This document shows, in pieces, positions 8,891-30,283 of a stretch of 64,000 nt of DNA. The position numbers and the translations under genes are program-made. Under the pieces are notes generated by a model. That model was not told the origin of the DNA and made no database searches. It worked only from the letters and a program-made list of their open reading frames with translations. Numbering within the stretch: the stretch's first letter is position 1; every line of letters starts with the position of its first letter. Origin of the DNA: Scandinavium goeteborgense (GTDB lineage: Bacteria; Pseudomonadota; Gammaproteobacteria; Enterobacterales; Enterobacteriaceae); the NCBI RefSeq assembly GCF_003935895.2, contig NZ_CP054058.1, positions 372,001-436,000 on the forward strand, written 5' to 3'.

Positions 8891-10401
8891 GAGGCTGTGA
8901 CCTCGGGATCGTGCTGGGCCGCGGTGACCCGCATCACTTCTTCCAGGGTGGTTTCGCCAGCAATGGCTTTTAAGATGCCATTCTCCTGCAGGCTTGAAGA
9001 TGTTTTGCGCAGACATTCTCCAATAGCATGTTCGTCCGCATCGCGATGAATGATGGTGCGTAGCGCACTATCCACCACCATGATTTCATGAATCGCCAGG
9101 CGGCCGAGATAACCACTGCCCCGACATTGCGGGCAGCCATTTGCCTGCCAGAGTGTTTTAACATCAGGGGCAGCCCTGGACAGTAACGATTGCTGATCGA
9201 CGGGCACCTCGACCTGCGTCCGGCATGCGGTACATAGCTTACGGACCAGCCGTTGCGCGATAACTCCCGATAATGAAGAGGAGAGCAGAAACGGTTCGAC
9301 CCCCATGTCACGCAGTCGCGTTACCGCCCCGCTGGCGCTGTTGGTATGCAGCGTGGAGAGCACCAGATGTCCGGTTAATGACGCCTGTACAGCAATCTGC
9401 GCGGTTTCGTTATCGCGAATTTCGCCGACCATCACGATGTCCGGATCCTGGCGCAAAATGGCGCGTAATCCACGTGCGAACGACATATCTACTCTGCTGT
9501 TAACCTGCGTCTGACCAATACCTTCGAGTTCATATTCGATAGGATCTTCAACGGTCAGGATATTGCGTTGCGGCGCGTTTAATTCTGAAAGCAGCGCATA
9601 CAGCGTGGTGCTCTTACCTGAGCCTGTCGGGCCGGTGACGAGGATGATGCCGTGCGGTTGCTGAATCAAAAAATTCAGACGCGTAGCTTCAGTTTTACTC
9701 AGCCCCATCTTGTCGATGGACAACCGCAGGCTGGATTTATCCAGCAAACGCAGTACCGCGCGTTCACCGTATTGGGAGGGAAGCGTTGAAACACGTACAT
9801 CAATGTTTCTGCGCCCAAGTCGGAGTGAAATTCGTCCATCCTGCGGCAAACGCTTCTCGGCAATGTCCAGACGAGCCATGACTTTGATGCGCGAGAGCAG
9901 CAGCGGCGCTAACTTTTTACCCGGCTGCAGGACCGGACGCAGAACGCCATCAACGCGAAAGCGGATCACCAGTGTTTTTTCAAAGGTCTCAATGTGAATA
10001 TCGGAAGCACCTTCTTTGACCGCTTCATGCAGAATGGCATTAATCAGGCGAATAACTGGGGCGCTATTTTCTTCACTGAGGAGATCGGCGTTATCCGGTA
10101 ATTCTTCCGTCAACGCTGCAAGGTCAATGTCCTGATCAAGATCCTGGGCAATCTGCTGAGACTCACCGCTGCTCTGGTGGTAAATCTGCTCCAGCCGCTC
10201 TTCAAAGGGCTGGCGTTCAAGCGCTGTAAAGTGCTCGCATTCGCCGTTCAGGTGATGCAAATCCAGTACTTGTTCCAGTGCGGAATCGACGCAATACACT
10301 AGCTCGTTACCGACCCTGACCGCGCCATATTTTAGCGCCTGCGCATAGCTGTGCGGCACGATACGCTCCGCCTGCTCCTGTGGCTCCATCGCTAATTCCA
10401 T
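8887..10401 (-). CDS. gspE: Type II secretion ATPase GspE
   Basis: A 504-residue cytoplasmic secretion ATPase. The N-terminal part binds GspL. The ATPase domain has Walker [10 protein letters not shown] (about 258-266), an Asp box around DPIEYE, Walker B near [12 protein letters not shown] and a His box around [12 protein letters not shown] zinc-binding CTAC...CPQC tetracysteine lies near 392-430. All motifs look intact. The start at 10401 has AGGGA nine bases upstream; a second ATG four codons in is possible. Confidence 0.95.
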   Translation of the reverse strand: MELAMEPQEQAERIVPHSYAQALKYGAVRVGNELVYCVDSALEQVLDLHHLNGECEHFTALERQPFEERLEQIYHQSSGESQQIAQDLDQDIDLAALTEELPDNADLLSEENSAPVIRLINAILHEAVKEGASDIHIETFEKTLVIRFRVDGVLRPVLQPGKKLAPLLLSRIKVMARLDIAEKRLPQDGRISLRLGRRNIDVRVSTLPSQYGERAVLRLLDKSSLRLSIDKMGLSKTEATRLNFLIQQPHGIILVTGPTGSGKSTTLYALLSELNAPQRNILTVEDPIEYELEGIGQTQVNSRVDMSFARGLRAILRQDPDIVMVGEIRDNETAQIAVQASLTGHLVLSTLHTNSASGAVTRLRDMGVEPFLLSSSLSGVIAQRLVRKLCTACRTQVEVPVDQQSLLSRAAPDVKTLWQANGCPQCRGSGYLGRLAIHEIMVVDSALRTIIHRDADEHAIGECLRKTSSSLQENGILKAIAGETTLEEVMRVTAAQHDPEVTAS

Positions 10402-10406
10402 CCTGA

Positions 10407-12419
10407 TTATTCCCTAAAAGGATTGCGTGGAGCGGCAGGAGATTGCGTTGCTTGAGGCGCAGAATTTGTTGGTACAGCAGGTATTTTAGGCGCATCAAAA
10501 TCGATTTCTTTCAACACTGGACGTTCTTCGTCATCGATGCCAACTAAGCCACTTCTTGCGTCATCAATACGCTGTTTCTGCAACGAGCGGAATCGGGTGT
10601 ATTTCTCTTTTGATAAGGAGCGATAGACCTCATCGTCGCGAATGATCGTCGGCCGGATGAAGACCATCAGATTGCGTTTAGAGATATCGGTCGAGGTGTA
10701 ACGGAACAGTTGGCCAACGAACGGGATATCGCCCAGTAAGGGGACTTTCGAAACCTGTTCTTTGGAAGAGTCATCAAGTAACCCACCCAGTACCACCGTT
10801 TCACCCGTTTTCACCAGCACGGCGTTTTGGATGGTGCGGGTGTTAAACGTCGGGCCGAGATCACTGGAGGTGCCAGAGGACGTATCGACGCTAGAGACTT
10901 CCTGCTCGATTTCCATCAGCACGGCATCACCTTCGTTAATTTGTGGTGTCACTTTTAACTTGGTACCGATGGTTTTACGTTCAACGGTGTTAAAGACGTT
11001 ATCACCGGACGTAGTTTGAGAGCCGGAGAGCACCGGCACATCTTGCCCAACATTGAAGGACGCTTCTTTATTATCCAGAGTGACAATGCTTGGCGTGGCG
11101 AGAATATCGTTTTTATTGTTCGAGGAAAGCGCGGTCAGCAATACGCTCCAGTCGCCTTCAAAGAAGCCAGTCGCCAGACCGTTAAAGCTGCTGAGTGCGC
11201 TGGAAATCGAGTTATCGCTGCCCATGGAGCCGCTCTTTTTAAACTGGCGCGCGCCCTGGGCTGCATCAAAAATGGGTAATCCGGATTTAGTAAACTGTTG
11301 TCCACCCACCTCACTGTTCGCCCATTGCACCCCGAGATTGAGGCCATTTCCATCCTGCACTTCGACAATAATGGCTTCTACCAGCACCTGTGCGCGTCGG
11401 ATGTCGAGCCGGGCGATGACATTTTCAAGTTCCTGCATGGTGCTTTGATCTGCAGTAATCACCACCGAGTTGGTTTGTTCATCGGCGTTGATTGAAACAT
11501 CCTCGCGCCCGCTGCTGGCGTGAGACGATGATTTCTGATTGGTAGCAATCTTTTCAGATACCCCGGTCAGCACCTCAACGATTTTGGCAGCTTTGGCATA
11601 TTTAAGATAAAACACACGAGTGTTGCCTTGGGTACTTTGCTCAACATCCAGTCTGCTAACAAGTGACTTAAGCTTGTTGCGTATCTTTTCCGAACCGCTA
11701 ATGACAAGTGAGTTTGTACGTTTGTCAGCCACAATTTTGGGTAAGAGGATCTGGGTAGGGTTCTCTTTAGATTCTTCACGCACCAGGTTGTTGATGACTT
11801 CAGCGAGGTCGACAGCGGAGGCGTAATGCAGTTTGAGGACTTCACGAGCCTGGGTGCCATTGACGTCGACGCGTTTTATTACCTCGAGAATGCGATTAAC
11901 GACGTTCGCTTTGCCGGTAATGAGCAACACGTTAGACGGATCATAGTGAACGACATTACCGATGCCACCGCTGTCCATCATCTGCCGCAGCAAAGGGGCC
12001 AGCTCACGTACTGGTACGTTCTGTAAGGAGACGACGCGGGTAATGAATTCATCGCCAACAGACGGCGTCGAAGTGTCTTTAATCTCACCCGGGGCTGTTT
12101 TCAGTGAGGCTGAGCGCACCACTTTGACCAGCCCATTATCTAGATTGACGACTGAAAACCCATAAATATCAAGTACGCTAAGAAAGAACTGATAGTATTC
12201 TTCGTCATTAAAATTATCATAACTCCGTACCGATATATTGCCTTGTACGGACGGCTCAACCAGAATTGTTTTACCTGTGTTCTTACTTACAGCCGCAATA
12301 AACTCGCGAATATCCGCATTTTTGAAATTGGCAGAATACTGTGCAGCGTAAGTCTGGCTTGATGGGGTGAAAAATTGTAGCGCCAAAATAAATACGACAT
12401 ATTTACGAAAGAGTTTCAT
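10407..12419 (-). CDS. gspD: Type II secretion secretin GspD
   Basis: A 670-residue outer-membrane secretin. A signal peptide (about 1-26, ending TYAA) is followed by the N0 domain, three N1-N3 ring domains and the C-terminal secretin domain, with the conserved [15 protein letters not shown] block near 570-585. Fifteen or so subunits form the exit channel. The tail of about 70 residues after the secretin core may hold the S-domain for a pilotin; no gspS lies in the window. Confidence 0.95.
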   Translation of the reverse strand: MKLFRKYVVFILALQFFTPSSQTYAAQYSANFKNADIREFIAAVSKNTGKTILVEPSVQGNISVRSYDNFNDEEYYQFFLSVLDIYGFSVVNLDNGLVKVVRSASLKTAPGEIKDTSTPSVGDEFITRVVSLQNVPVRELAPLLRQMMDSGGIGNVVHYDPSNVLLITGKANVVNRILEVIKRVDVNGTQAREVLKLHYASAVDLAEVINNLVREESKENPTQILLPKIVADKRTNSLVISGSEKIRNKLKSLVSRLDVEQSTQGNTRVFYLKYAKAAKIVEVLTGVSEKIATNQKSSSHASSGREDVSINADEQTNSVVITADQSTMQELENVIARLDIRRAQVLVEAIIVEVQDGNGLNLGVQWANSEVGGQQFTKSGLPIFDAAQGARQFKKSGSMGSDNSISSALSSFNGLATGFFEGDWSVLLTALSSNNKNDILATPSIVTLDNKEASFNVGQDVPVLSGSQTTSGDNVFNTVERKTIGTKLKVTPQINEGDAVLMEIEQEVSSVDTSSGTSSDLGPTFNTRTIQNAVLVKTGETVVLGGLLDDSSKEQVSKVPLLGDIPFVGQLFRYTSTDISKRNLMVFIRPTIIRDDEVYRSLSKEKYTRFRSLQKQRIDDARSGLVGIDDEERPVLKEIDFDAPKIPAVPTNSAPQATQSPAAPRNPFRE

Positions 12420-12437
12420 ACTATTTACTTCCTTGAC

Positions 12438-13238
12438 CTATTCAACATCCATTGTTGAGGCATTGATTAACTTTTCATTACTGTTACGTAACACAGTGAA
12501 CTGCGCAGAACTAAGGGTGCCGAGTTCATTCAACGCGACTTTCATTTCTGCGGGGGCGCTCAAAATGTGATTATTGATTTTTAAGGCAATATCCCCTGGC
12601 TTGAAACCCATTTTGCTAAAACGGTTAATTGCACCGCGGGGATATAACCTGACACCGGTTAATTTGTCGTTCTCATACACTGGGTTACCAATGATGAAAT
12701 CACTCAGGAATCGTGCGTTCCCCACCGACTGTGGCAGCTTGCCTGGGAGGGATGGGGCTTCATCAAACAAGGTCATTATCTGTGAGCTACCGTTATTGTT
12801 TATATTGACCGTGTTTGCGTCTATTTTTTCAATGAAAACCCCCGGCAAACCCTCAATGTGTTCGCCTTGATTGTAATTTCCAGTAACGCCGCGACTGACA
12901 ATGATGGCCTGAGAAGATTGGCGTTCGTCACTGGCAATGATTCCTGTTAGCGTCAGGGCAAGCGAGGTCGGTGCGTCTGCTGTAGGGGCATTCCTGACGG
13001 TTCCTGGGCTTTCCGCATGACTACCTTCATCCATGTTGAGATCAACACGCATCTTATCGACTACCGGCTGCAATAAAACAGATGAAGCATCGGTGACGCG
13101 AATGGATTCGTAAATAGTATTCATGCTGCATATCAATAATGAAAAAATAGGGAGGATCACTCCCGCACACAGCAATTGTTGGCTGTGTTTATGTAGCCAA
13201 ATAACCAGGCTATTGATGTCAATAATCATTTTTTTCAT
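12438..13238 (-). CDS. gspC: Type II secretion coupling protein GspC
   Basis: A 266-residue bitopic inner-membrane protein: a short cytoplasmic stretch, a membrane segment at about 17-38, a homology region (about 85-145) that contacts GspD N0, and a C-terminal PDZ-like domain (about 190-262). GspC links the platform to the secretin and helps choose substrates. It is the first gene of the minus-strand operon, divergent from gspA. Confidence 0.9.
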   Translation of the reverse strand: MKKMIIDINSLVIWLHKHSQQLLCAGVILPIFSLLICSMNTIYESIRVTDASSVLLQPVVDKMRVDLNMDEGSHAESPGTVRNAPTADAPTSLALTLTGIIASDERQSSQAIIVSRGVTGNYNQGEHIEGLPGVFIEKIDANTVNINNNGSSQIMTLFDEAPSLPGKLPQSVGNARFLSDFIIGNPVYENDKLTGVRLYPRGAINRFSKMGFKPGDIALKINNHILSAPAEMKVALNELGTLSSAQFTVLRNSNEKLINASTMDVE

Positions 13239-13419
13239 GGGTGGGGATTTATCGAAAATCGAACGATATTGTATGTTCTTTTCTAATTACATTCAATCTG
13301 GCCTGCGATTGACATTTGCCAGGATGTCCTACAGTATAAATATGAATGAAGTGTTTTTGGTGTTTTCCTAATTAATTCCTAAGCATTTTGAATGGCGGAA
13401 TATTAAAGGTATTGTAAAA
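13239..13419. promoter_or_regulatory. AT-rich divergent gspC/gspA control region
   Basis: These 181 bases are clearly richer in A and T than the surrounding genes and must hold both divergent promoters. In E. coli K-12 the corresponding region is silenced by H-NS (established knowledge). I could not place the -10 and -35 boxes with confidence. Confidence 0.55.
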
Positions 13420-14961
13420 ATGTCAGGGAGTTACGAGTTCTCTCAGTCCGGATTGATCTCTGAATGGGTGCTAAATGCGTCCTGGTCCGGTGAGGTTGCT
13501 GTTTTGTTTGGTAATAAGGGTGTAGGTAAATCAAATCTTATTTATAAATTAAGCAAAGCTAAACCAGATGCGTTATTATTTTTTACTGCTATTCGGGTGG
13601 GCAGTGAAATTCAGTTAATGTCTGCGGGAGCACATGAAAAAGAGCATGTGACCTATGCCCATAATCATTTTTGGCTGGATGCTCTACCACTGATTCACAC
13701 CAGGACCAGGGATGTCATCATAGCTATTGATAATGCAGATCTGCTGGCAGGTCATCTTGGGCATTTCATTCAATCGTTTACCCAGCTCCTCCCCGTGATG
13801 GGAGACAAAGCCAAACTTCTACTCGTCGGTAGTGCGAAACTGAAAAAGGCCAAACAGCTGAGTCAATGCCTTCCTTTATATGTCTGTCTGAATCCCCCTT
13901 CTGAAACGGAGTGCGGCGACTTCCTGGATTCAATGCACGCTAAAGGTCCGGAAGGGGAGAGGAGCATTTTTCGTCCGGGGTTTGTGCGCCATATCAGTAT
14001 GGCCACCCGAGGCAATTTGCGGGTGATAAAAAGAATTGTCGAGGTAGCAAAGCAACTCGCAGTGGCGGAACAGTCAACGCACCTCAGCCCCCGCCAGGAG
14101 AAACTGGTGATGGCTGCCGCTGGCCTGCCGTATAAATCCAGACCTGGCGCATTTTTAATGATTGCTTATGCGGTGCTGGCATTGGCAATTGGCTGGGGAG
14201 GGGCAGATATCATAAAGCTGCCTTTACCGACCCCTCAATGGCTGGATGTGGCCAAACCGGTGGTGCAAGAATCCGCGCCGACAAACATCACCGAGATGAC
14301 ATCAAATGTACGTGATGCCATGCAGCAGCTTTTTGCTACATGGGGATACGACGTATCAGCGGAAGAAGCATGGTGCGAGCAAGCTGACCGCGCCGACCTG
14401 GTTTGCGACAGTGGTAATGAAACGGTGATTAATCAGTTGGCGAATAGTGGTTTGCCGTGGATTGCCCGACTCGATGTTGAGAACCATGCGCTTTATGCGG
14501 TGGTTATGCGTGTTTCCGATAATGACCTTGATCTTATCATCAATAAAAAAACATGGACGGTCAGTCGTCACTGGTTTGATAGCCATTCTGAAGGTCATTA
14601 CATCATGATGTGGCCCCCGGCACCTGATGGAAAAAATAGGGTCACGAACAAAAGTAATGCAGAAAGTATTATCTGGCTGGATGCCATGCTCAGCCGCGCG
14701 TTGGGTGTGCCGGCGAATGACAGTGGAGACTGGACTCCAACGCTGACCGAAAAGGTTAAACTCTTTCAACGTAATGAGAAGCTGCAGCAGGATGGCGTGC
14801 CGGGTAAAGACACGCTCATCAGATTACGTCAGGCACTCGGTGAAGCGCCGAGGTTAATTAATGAAACGACCTCCGGTACGGACTTATCAGCATGGCTGAC
14901 GTCCCGGTTGCCTCCGGACGTGGATAAGCAGAACAATGCGCGAAAGGAGAAAGCGAAATGA
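13420..14961 (+). CDS. gspA: Type II secretion accessory ATPase GspA
   Basis: A 513-residue ExeA/GspA-type protein. An N-terminal AAA+ domain has a Walker A at GNKGVGKSN (about 31-39) and a Walker-B-like IIAIDNAD near 103-110. A membrane segment lies at about 245-265, then a periplasmic region with a C-terminal peptidoglycan-binding-1 type segment (KLFQRNEKLQQDGVPGKDT near 447-465). GspA with GspB helps insert the GspD ring through the cell wall. The Walker B box has Asn where a catalytic Glu is usual. ATGA overlap with gspB. Confidence 0.9.
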   Translation: MSGSYEFSQSGLISEWVLNASWSGEVAVLFGNKGVGKSNLIYKLSKAKPDALLFFTAIRVGSEIQLMSAGAHEKEHVTYAHNHFWLDALPLIHTRTRDVIIAIDNADLLAGHLGHFIQSFTQLLPVMGDKAKLLLVGSAKLKKAKQLSQCLPLYVCLNPPSETECGDFLDSMHAKGPEGERSIFRPGFVRHISMATRGNLRVIKRIVEVAKQLAVAEQSTHLSPRQEKLVMAAAGLPYKSRPGAFLMIAYAVLALAIGWGGADIIKLPLPTPQWLDVAKPVVQESAPTNITEMTSNVRDAMQQLFATWGYDVSAEEAWCEQADRADLVCDSGNETVINQLANSGLPWIARLDVENHALYAVVMRVSDNDLDLIINKKTWTVSRHWFDSHSEGHYIMMWPPAPDGKNRVTNKSNAESIIWLDAMLSRALGVPANDSGDWTPTLTEKVKLFQRNEKLQQDGVPGKDTLIRLRQALGEAPRLINETTSGTDLSAWLTSRLPPDVDKQNNARKEKAK

Positions 14962-15419
14962 TGCGGATTTACGCTGCCTTTGTGGCTCAGCTTGCCAGTG
15001 ATATGCCTCAGCATGTCGCGAGAGCAGAAAAAAATATAATGCGAAACATATGGTTATGGCTCTGCTTGCTGTTATGGATAGCCTGCGCATTGCTTACCGG
15101 CTATTACGCACATTACTACTGGCAACAGCGCCATCCGAACGTCAAAAGCGAAGTAACGGCTAAGCCGGAACAGGAATACCATCTATCCGAGATGCATTAT
15201 GTTTTTAAAAAACAGCCGCTACCGGCGAGACTTGCGCCTGACGTTCCAGATGATCAACCTGTTGATGAGGACGCTGATACGCCGGCATACGACAATGCCG
15301 ATGATACGGCAACCGACGACGCAGCTACCGAGGCCGACGATATGCCATCAGAAGAACAGTTACGTAAAGATGCCCTCCGCGAGCAAGTGCAAAAGGCATT
15401 GGCTGAAATAGGGGACTAA
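14958..15419 (+). CDS. gspB: Type II secretion accessory protein GspB
   Basis: A 153-residue membrane-anchored protein. One hydrophobic segment (about 32-52) precedes a periplasmic part with a strongly acidic stretch rich in Asp, Ala and Thr near 90-130. GspB is the poorly conserved partner of GspA in secretin assembly. The call rests on position, the 4-base overlap with gspA and topology more than on motifs. Confidence 0.8.
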   Translation: MMRIYAAFVAQLASDMPQHVARAEKNIMRNIWLWLCLLLWIACALLTGYYAHYYWQQRHPNVKSEVTAKPEQEYHLSEMHYVFKKQPLPARLAPDVPDDQPVDEDADTPAYDNADDTATDDAATEADDMPSEEQLRKDALREQVQKALAEIGD

Positions 15420-15469
15420 AGCCGATGAAATCTCCGACCAATGACTGCGCAATTTTGAACCATAAGAAC

Positions 15470-15497
15470 TTGCATTTGCGCTATACGCAAGTATAAT
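15470..15497 (+). promoter_or_regulatory. S10 operon promoter
   Basis: -35 TTGCAT (15470-15475), a 16-base spacer and a perfect -10 TATAAT (15492-15497), with a GC-rich discriminator. It lies about 165 bases before rpsJ, as in E. coli. Confidence 0.88.
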
Positions 15498-15503
15498 GCG
15501 CGG

Positions 15504-15981
<478 letters not shown>

Positions 15982-16001
15982 TCAGGTCATCGAGCGATTG
16001 A

Positions 16002-18397
<2,396 letters not shown>

Positions 18398-18410
18398 TAT
18401 TAGAGGATAA

Positions 18411-18692
<282 letters not shown>

Positions 18693-18697
18693 GGTAG

Positions 18698-20623
<1,926 letters not shown>

Positions 20624-20647
20624 TACAGTACGCATTCTCAAACGGGT

Positions 20648-20680
20648 AAACGGCTCAGAAATGAGCCGTTTATTTTTTCT
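20648..20680 (+). terminator. Terminator at the end of the S10 operon
   Basis: AAACGGCTCA and TGAGCCGTTT form a perfect 10-bp stem with a GAAA loop, followed by ATTTTTTCT. Confidence 0.9.
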
Positions 20681-20708
20681 ACCCATAATCTGGAACCGGT
20701 GTTATAAT
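20680..20708 (+). promoter_or_regulatory. spc operon promoter
   Basis: A perfect -10 TATAAT lies at 20703-20708 with a GCCGCGCCCC discriminator. The -35 region (about 20680-20685) is poor. The position matches the E. coli spc promoter, directly after the S10 terminator. Confidence 0.8.
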
Positions 20709-20775
20709 GCCGCGCCCCCGATATGGGGTTTTTTAACGGCTCTGATTTTAGGGTCTCAGTAGTAGTTGACATTAG

Positions 20776-22038
<1,263 letters not shown>

Positions 22039-22043
22039 GGTAG

Positions 22044-22358
<315 letters not shown>

Positions 22359-22385
22359 TTGTCACCAATTGAATCACGGGAGTAA

Positions 22386-23693
<1,308 letters not shown>

Positions 23694-23698
23694 GGTAG

Positions 23699-24831
<1,133 letters not shown>

Positions 24832-24839
24832 GTAGCAGA

Positions 24840-26171
24840 ATGGCTAAGCAACCGGGATTAGATTTTCAAAGTGCCAAAGGTGGGTTCGGCGAACTGAAAC
24901 GCAGACTTCTGTTTGTGATTGGTGCGCTGATTGTGTTCCGTATTGGCTCTTTTATTCCGATCCCTGGTATCGATGCCGCTGTACTTGCCAAACTGCTTGA
25001 GCAACAGCGAGGCACCATCATTGAAATGTTTAACATGTTCTCTGGTGGTGCTCTCAGCCGTGCTTCTATCTTTGCCTTGGGTATCATGCCGTACATTTCG
25101 GCATCGATCATTATCCAGCTGCTGACGGTAGTTCACCCGACGCTGGCAGAGATCAAGAAGGAAGGGGAATCTGGCCGTCGTAAGATTAGTCAGTACACCC
25201 GCTACGGCACTCTGGTGCTGGCAATATTCCAGGCAACCGGTATTGCTACCGGTCTGCCGAATATGCCTGGTATGCAAGGCCTGGTGATTAATCCGGGCTT
25301 TGCATTCTACTTCACCGCTGTTGTAAGTCTGGTCACAGGGACTATGTTCCTGATGTGGCTCGGCGAACAGATTACTGAACGTGGTATCGGTAACGGTATC
25401 TCGATCATTATCTTCGCCGGTATCGTTGCGGGTCTCCCGCCGGCCATCGCCCATACTATCGAGCAAGCGCGTCAAGGCGACCTGCACTTCCTCCTGTTGC
25501 TGTTGGTTGCAGTATTAGTATTTGCAGTGACCTTCTTTGTTGTGTTTGTTGAACGTGGTCAACGCCGCATTGTGGTAAACTACGCGAAACGCCAGCAAGG
25601 TCGTCGTGTCTATGCTGCACAGAGCACACATTTACCGCTGAAAGTGAATATGGCGGGGGTAATCCCGGCAATCTTCGCTTCCAGTATTATTCTGTTCCCG
25701 GCGACCATCGCGTCATGGTTCGGGGGCGGTACTGGTTGGAACTGGCTGACAACAATTTCGCTGTATTTGCAGCCTGGGCAACCGCTTTATGTGTTACTCT
25801 ATGCGTCTGCAATCATCTTCTTCTGTTTCTTCTATACGGCGTTGGTTTTCAACCCGCGTGAAACAGCAGATAACCTGAAGAAGTCCGGTGCATTCGTACC
25901 AGGAATTCGTCCGGGAGAACAAACGGCGAAGTATATCGATAAAGTAATGACCCGCCTGACTTTGGTTGGTGCGTTGTACATCACTTTTATCTGCCTGATC
26001 CCGGAGTTCATGCGTGATGCAATGAAAGTGCCGTTCTACTTCGGTGGAACATCGTTACTTATCGTTGTTGTCGTGATTATGGACTTTATGGCTCAAGTGC
26101 AAACTCTGATGATGTCTAGTCAGTATGAGTCTGCATTGAAGAAGGCGAACCTGAAAGGCTACGGCCGTTAA
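24840..26171 (+). CDS. secY: Protein translocase channel subunit SecY
   Basis: A 443-residue inner-membrane protein with ten membrane segments; it forms the SecYEG channel used by exported proteins such as the precursors of GspD, AcrE and the carbonic anhydrase here. The plug and lateral-gate regions look normal, and the length equals that of E. coli. Confidence 0.99.
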   Translation: MAKQPGLDFQSAKGGFGELKRRLLFVIGALIVFRIGSFIPIPGIDAAVLAKLLEQQRGTIIEMFNMFSGGALSRASIFALGIMPYISASIIIQLLTVVHPTLAEIKKEGESGRRKISQYTRYGTLVLAIFQATGIATGLPNMPGMQGLVINPGFAFYFTAVVSLVTGTMFLMWLGEQITERGIGNGISIIIFAGIVAGLPPAIAHTIEQARQGDLHFLLLLLVAVLVFAVTFFVVFVERGQRRIVVNYAKRQQGRRVYAAQSTHLPLKVNMAGVIPAIFASSIILFPATIASWFGGGTGWNWLTTISLYLQPGQPLYVLLYASAIIFFCFFYTALVFNPRETADNLKKSGAFVPGIRPGEQTAKYIDKVMTRLTLVGALYITFICLIPEFMRDAMKVPFYFGGTSLLIVVVVIMDFMAQVQTLMMSSQYESALKKANLKGYGR

Positions 26172-26318
<147 letters not shown>

Positions 26319-26336
26319 TTATTTCGCATATTTTTC

Positions 26337-26365
26337 TTGCAAAGTTGGGTTGAGCTGGCTAGATT
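26337..26365 (+). promoter_or_regulatory. alpha operon promoter
   Basis: -35 TTGCAA (26337-26342), a 17-base spacer and -10 TAGATT (26360-26365). It matches the location and sequence of the E. coli alpha promoter between rpmJ and rpsM. Confidence 0.72.
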
Positions 26366-26382
26366 AGCCAGCCAATCTTTTT
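26352..26382 (+). terminator. Terminator-like hairpin after rpmJ, overlapping the alpha promoter
   Basis: GCTGGCTA (26354-26361) and TAGCCAGC (26365-26372) form a perfect 8-bp stem, followed by CAATCTTTTT. It overlaps the -10 box of the alpha promoter, so it can act on transcripts coming from spc. Confidence 0.65.
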
Positions 26383-26409
26383 GTATGTCTGTACGTATCC
26401 ATTTGAGTA

Positions 26410-26822
<413 letters not shown>

Positions 26823-26835
26823 TCGGGGTGATTGA

Positions 26836-27228
<393 letters not shown>

Positions 27229-27258
27229 CGCCACGTTTTCCAGGTTAGTTGGAGATAG

Positions 27259-27882
<624 letters not shown>

Positions 27883-27907
27883 AGCTTAGTACCAAAGAGA
27901 GGACACA

Positions 27908-28897
27908 ATGCAGGGTTCTGTGACAGAGTTTCTAAAACCGCGCCTGGTCGATATCGAGCAAGTGAGTTCGACGCACGCCAAGGTGACCCTTGAGCCTTTA
28001 GAGCGTGGCTTCGGCCATACTTTGGGTAACGCACTGCGCCGTATTCTGCTCTCATCGATGCCGGGTTGCGCGGTGACCGAGGTTGAGATTGATGGTGTAC
28101 TTCATGAGTACAGCACCAAAGAAGGCATTCAGGAAGATATCCTTGAAATCCTTCTCAACCTGAAAGGGCTTGCGGTGAGAGTTCAGGGTAAAGATGAAGT
28201 TATTCTTACTCTGAATAAATCTGGCATTGGCCCTGTGACCGCAGCCGACATCACCCACGACGGTGATGTTGAAATCGTCAAGCCGCAGCATGTTATCTGC
28301 CACCTGACCGATGAGAACGCATCTATTAATATGCGTATCAAAGTTCAGCGCGGTCGTGGTTATGTGCCGGCTTCTGCCCGAATTCATTCGGAAGAAGATG
28401 AGCGCCCAATCGGCCGTCTGCTGGTCGACGCCTGCTACAGCCCTGTAGAGCGTATTGCCTACAATGTTGAAGCAGCGCGTGTTGAGCAGCGTACCGACCT
28501 GGACAAGCTGGTCATCGAAATGGAAACCAACGGCACAATCGATCCTGAAGAGGCGATTCGTCGTGCGGCAACCATTCTGGCGGAACAACTTGAAGCTTTC
28601 GTTGACTTACGTGATGTACGTCAGCCGGAAGTTAAAGAAGAGAAACCAGAGTTCGATCCGATCTTGCTGCGCCCTGTTGACGATCTGGAATTGACTGTCC
28701 GCTCTGCTAACTGCCTTAAGGCAGAAGCTATCCACTATATCGGTGATCTGGTACAGCGTACCGAGGTTGAGTTGCTGAAAACGCCGAACCTGGGTAAAAA
28801 ATCTCTTACCGAGATTAAAGACGTGCTGGCTTCTCGTGGTCTGTCACTGGGCATGCGCCTGGAAAACTGGCCGCCGGCAAGCATTGCTGACGAGTAA
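27908..28897 (+). CDS. rpoA: RNA polymerase alpha subunit
   Basis: A 329-residue protein: N-terminal domain for dimerisation and beta/beta' assembly (about 8-231), linker, and C-terminal domain (about 249-329) that binds UP elements and activators. Arg265 and neighbours lie in [12 protein letters not shown]. The alpha CTD is the part expected to contact the rrn P1 upstream region in this window. Confidence 0.99.
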
Positions 28898-28913
28898 CCG
28901 GATCACAGGTTAA

Positions 28914-29324
<411 letters not shown>

Positions 29325-29338
29325 TCTGCAGTGATTTG

Positions 29339-29367
29339 AAAAAACCCGCTTCGGCGGGTTTTTTTAT
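29339..29367 (+). terminator. Terminator after rplQ
   Basis: AAAACCCGC and GCGGGTTTT with a TTCG loop, followed by a long T run: a strong intrinsic terminator ending the alpha operon. Confidence 0.93.
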
Positions 29368-29429
29368 ACCCTCAGAATCCCCACTTCACTACAATAACAG
29401 TACTATTTTCGTTCACCCGGACGCGCACG

Positions 29430-29801
29430 ATGTGGTTACTAGATCAGTGGGCCGAGCGTCATATTAACGATGCACAAAGCAAAGGTGACTTTGATTCCCT
29501 GCCTGGCAGCGGTGAGCCTCTGCTTCTTGATGACGATTTGCATGTTCCTGTGGAATTGCGAGCAGGCTATCGGCTACTTAAAAATGCGGGATGTTTGCCT
29601 CCAGAACTGGAGCAGCGTAAAGAGGCCGTTGAACTTGCCGATCTTTTAAAGGAGATCCGCCAAGACGATCCTCGTTTCACTGAACTCCAGCGCCGTCTTA
29701 CTCTGCTTGAACTCAAACTGCGACAGTCTGGAATTAACACTGATTTTTTACGCGGTGAGTATGCCGATGAGCTGCTCAACAAAATCAACGAGGAGCCATA
29801 A
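29430..29801 (+). CDS. yhdN: DUF1992 / DnaJ-subfamily-C-like protein YhdN
   Basis: A 123-residue protein matching E. coli YhdN; the DUF1992 signature (LDQWAERHI...GKGxFDxLPGSGEPL type) fills the first half. The function is not established. It is soluble, with no signal peptide or membrane segment. The last base of its stop is the first base of the zntR ATG (TAATG), so the two are probably co-transcribed. Confidence 0.9.
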   Translation: MWLLDQWAERHINDAQSKGDFDSLPGSGEPLLLDDDLHVPVELRAGYRLLKNAGCLPPELEQRKEAVELADLLKEIRQDDPRFTELQRRLTLLELKLRQSGINTDFLRGEYADELLNKINEEP

Positions 29802-30226
29802 TGTTCCGTATTGGTGAACTGGCAAAGCTTGCTGGCGTAACACCCGACACCATCCGCTATTATGAAAAACAGCAGATGATGGATAACCCTGTGCGCACCG
29901 AAGGGGGCTTCCGACTTTATACCGACAGTGACCTGCAGCGCTTACGTTTCATTCGTCACGGCAGCCAGTTAGGATTTACGCTTGAAGCGATTCGTGAGCT
30001 TCTATCCATCCGTGTCGATCCTGAACATCACACCTGTCAGGAATCGAAAGGTATTGTTCAGGCGCGACTGAGTGAAGTTGAAGCCAGAATTGCGCAGCTG
30101 GAAACCATGCGACGTTCTTTGCAGCGCCTAAATGACGCATGCTGTGGAACTGCGCACAGCAGCGTTTATTGTTCAATCCTTGAAGCTCTGGAGCAAGGAG
30201 CAGAAACGGATAAGGCAGGATGTTGA
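29801..30226 (+). CDS. zntR: Zinc-responsive MerR-family activator ZntR
   Basis: A 141-residue regulator. A MerR winged-helix domain (about 2-70, RIGELAKLAGVTPDTIRYYE) is followed by a dimer helix and the metal loop. The zinc ligands of E. coli ZntR are present: Cys in HHTCQ (about 79), Cys-Cys in NDACCGT (about 114-115) and Cys in VYCS (about 124). It activates the zinc exporter gene zntA, which lies outside this window. Confidence 0.97.
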   Translation: MFRIGELAKLAGVTPDTIRYYEKQQMMDNPVRTEGGFRLYTDSDLQRLRFIRHGSQLGFTLEAIRELLSIRVDPEHHTCQESKGIVQARLSEVEARIAQLETMRRSLQRLNDACCGTAHSSVYCSILEALEQGAETDKAGC

Positions 30227-30283
30227 TTTCACAACAACCCGGGATTACACTCCCGCCGTCTTCTACACAAAATCGGAGAAAAT

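Noticed and set aside
8891-9016. Possible N-terminal extension of GspF
   Set aside because: The extension lies inside gspE in another frame and has no resemblance to GspF; the ATGA overlap at 8887-8890 marks the real start.
2377-13238. Missing gspN as sign of a broken secretion locus
   Set aside because: gspN is also absent from the E. coli chromosomal gsp locus and is not required in many type II systems.
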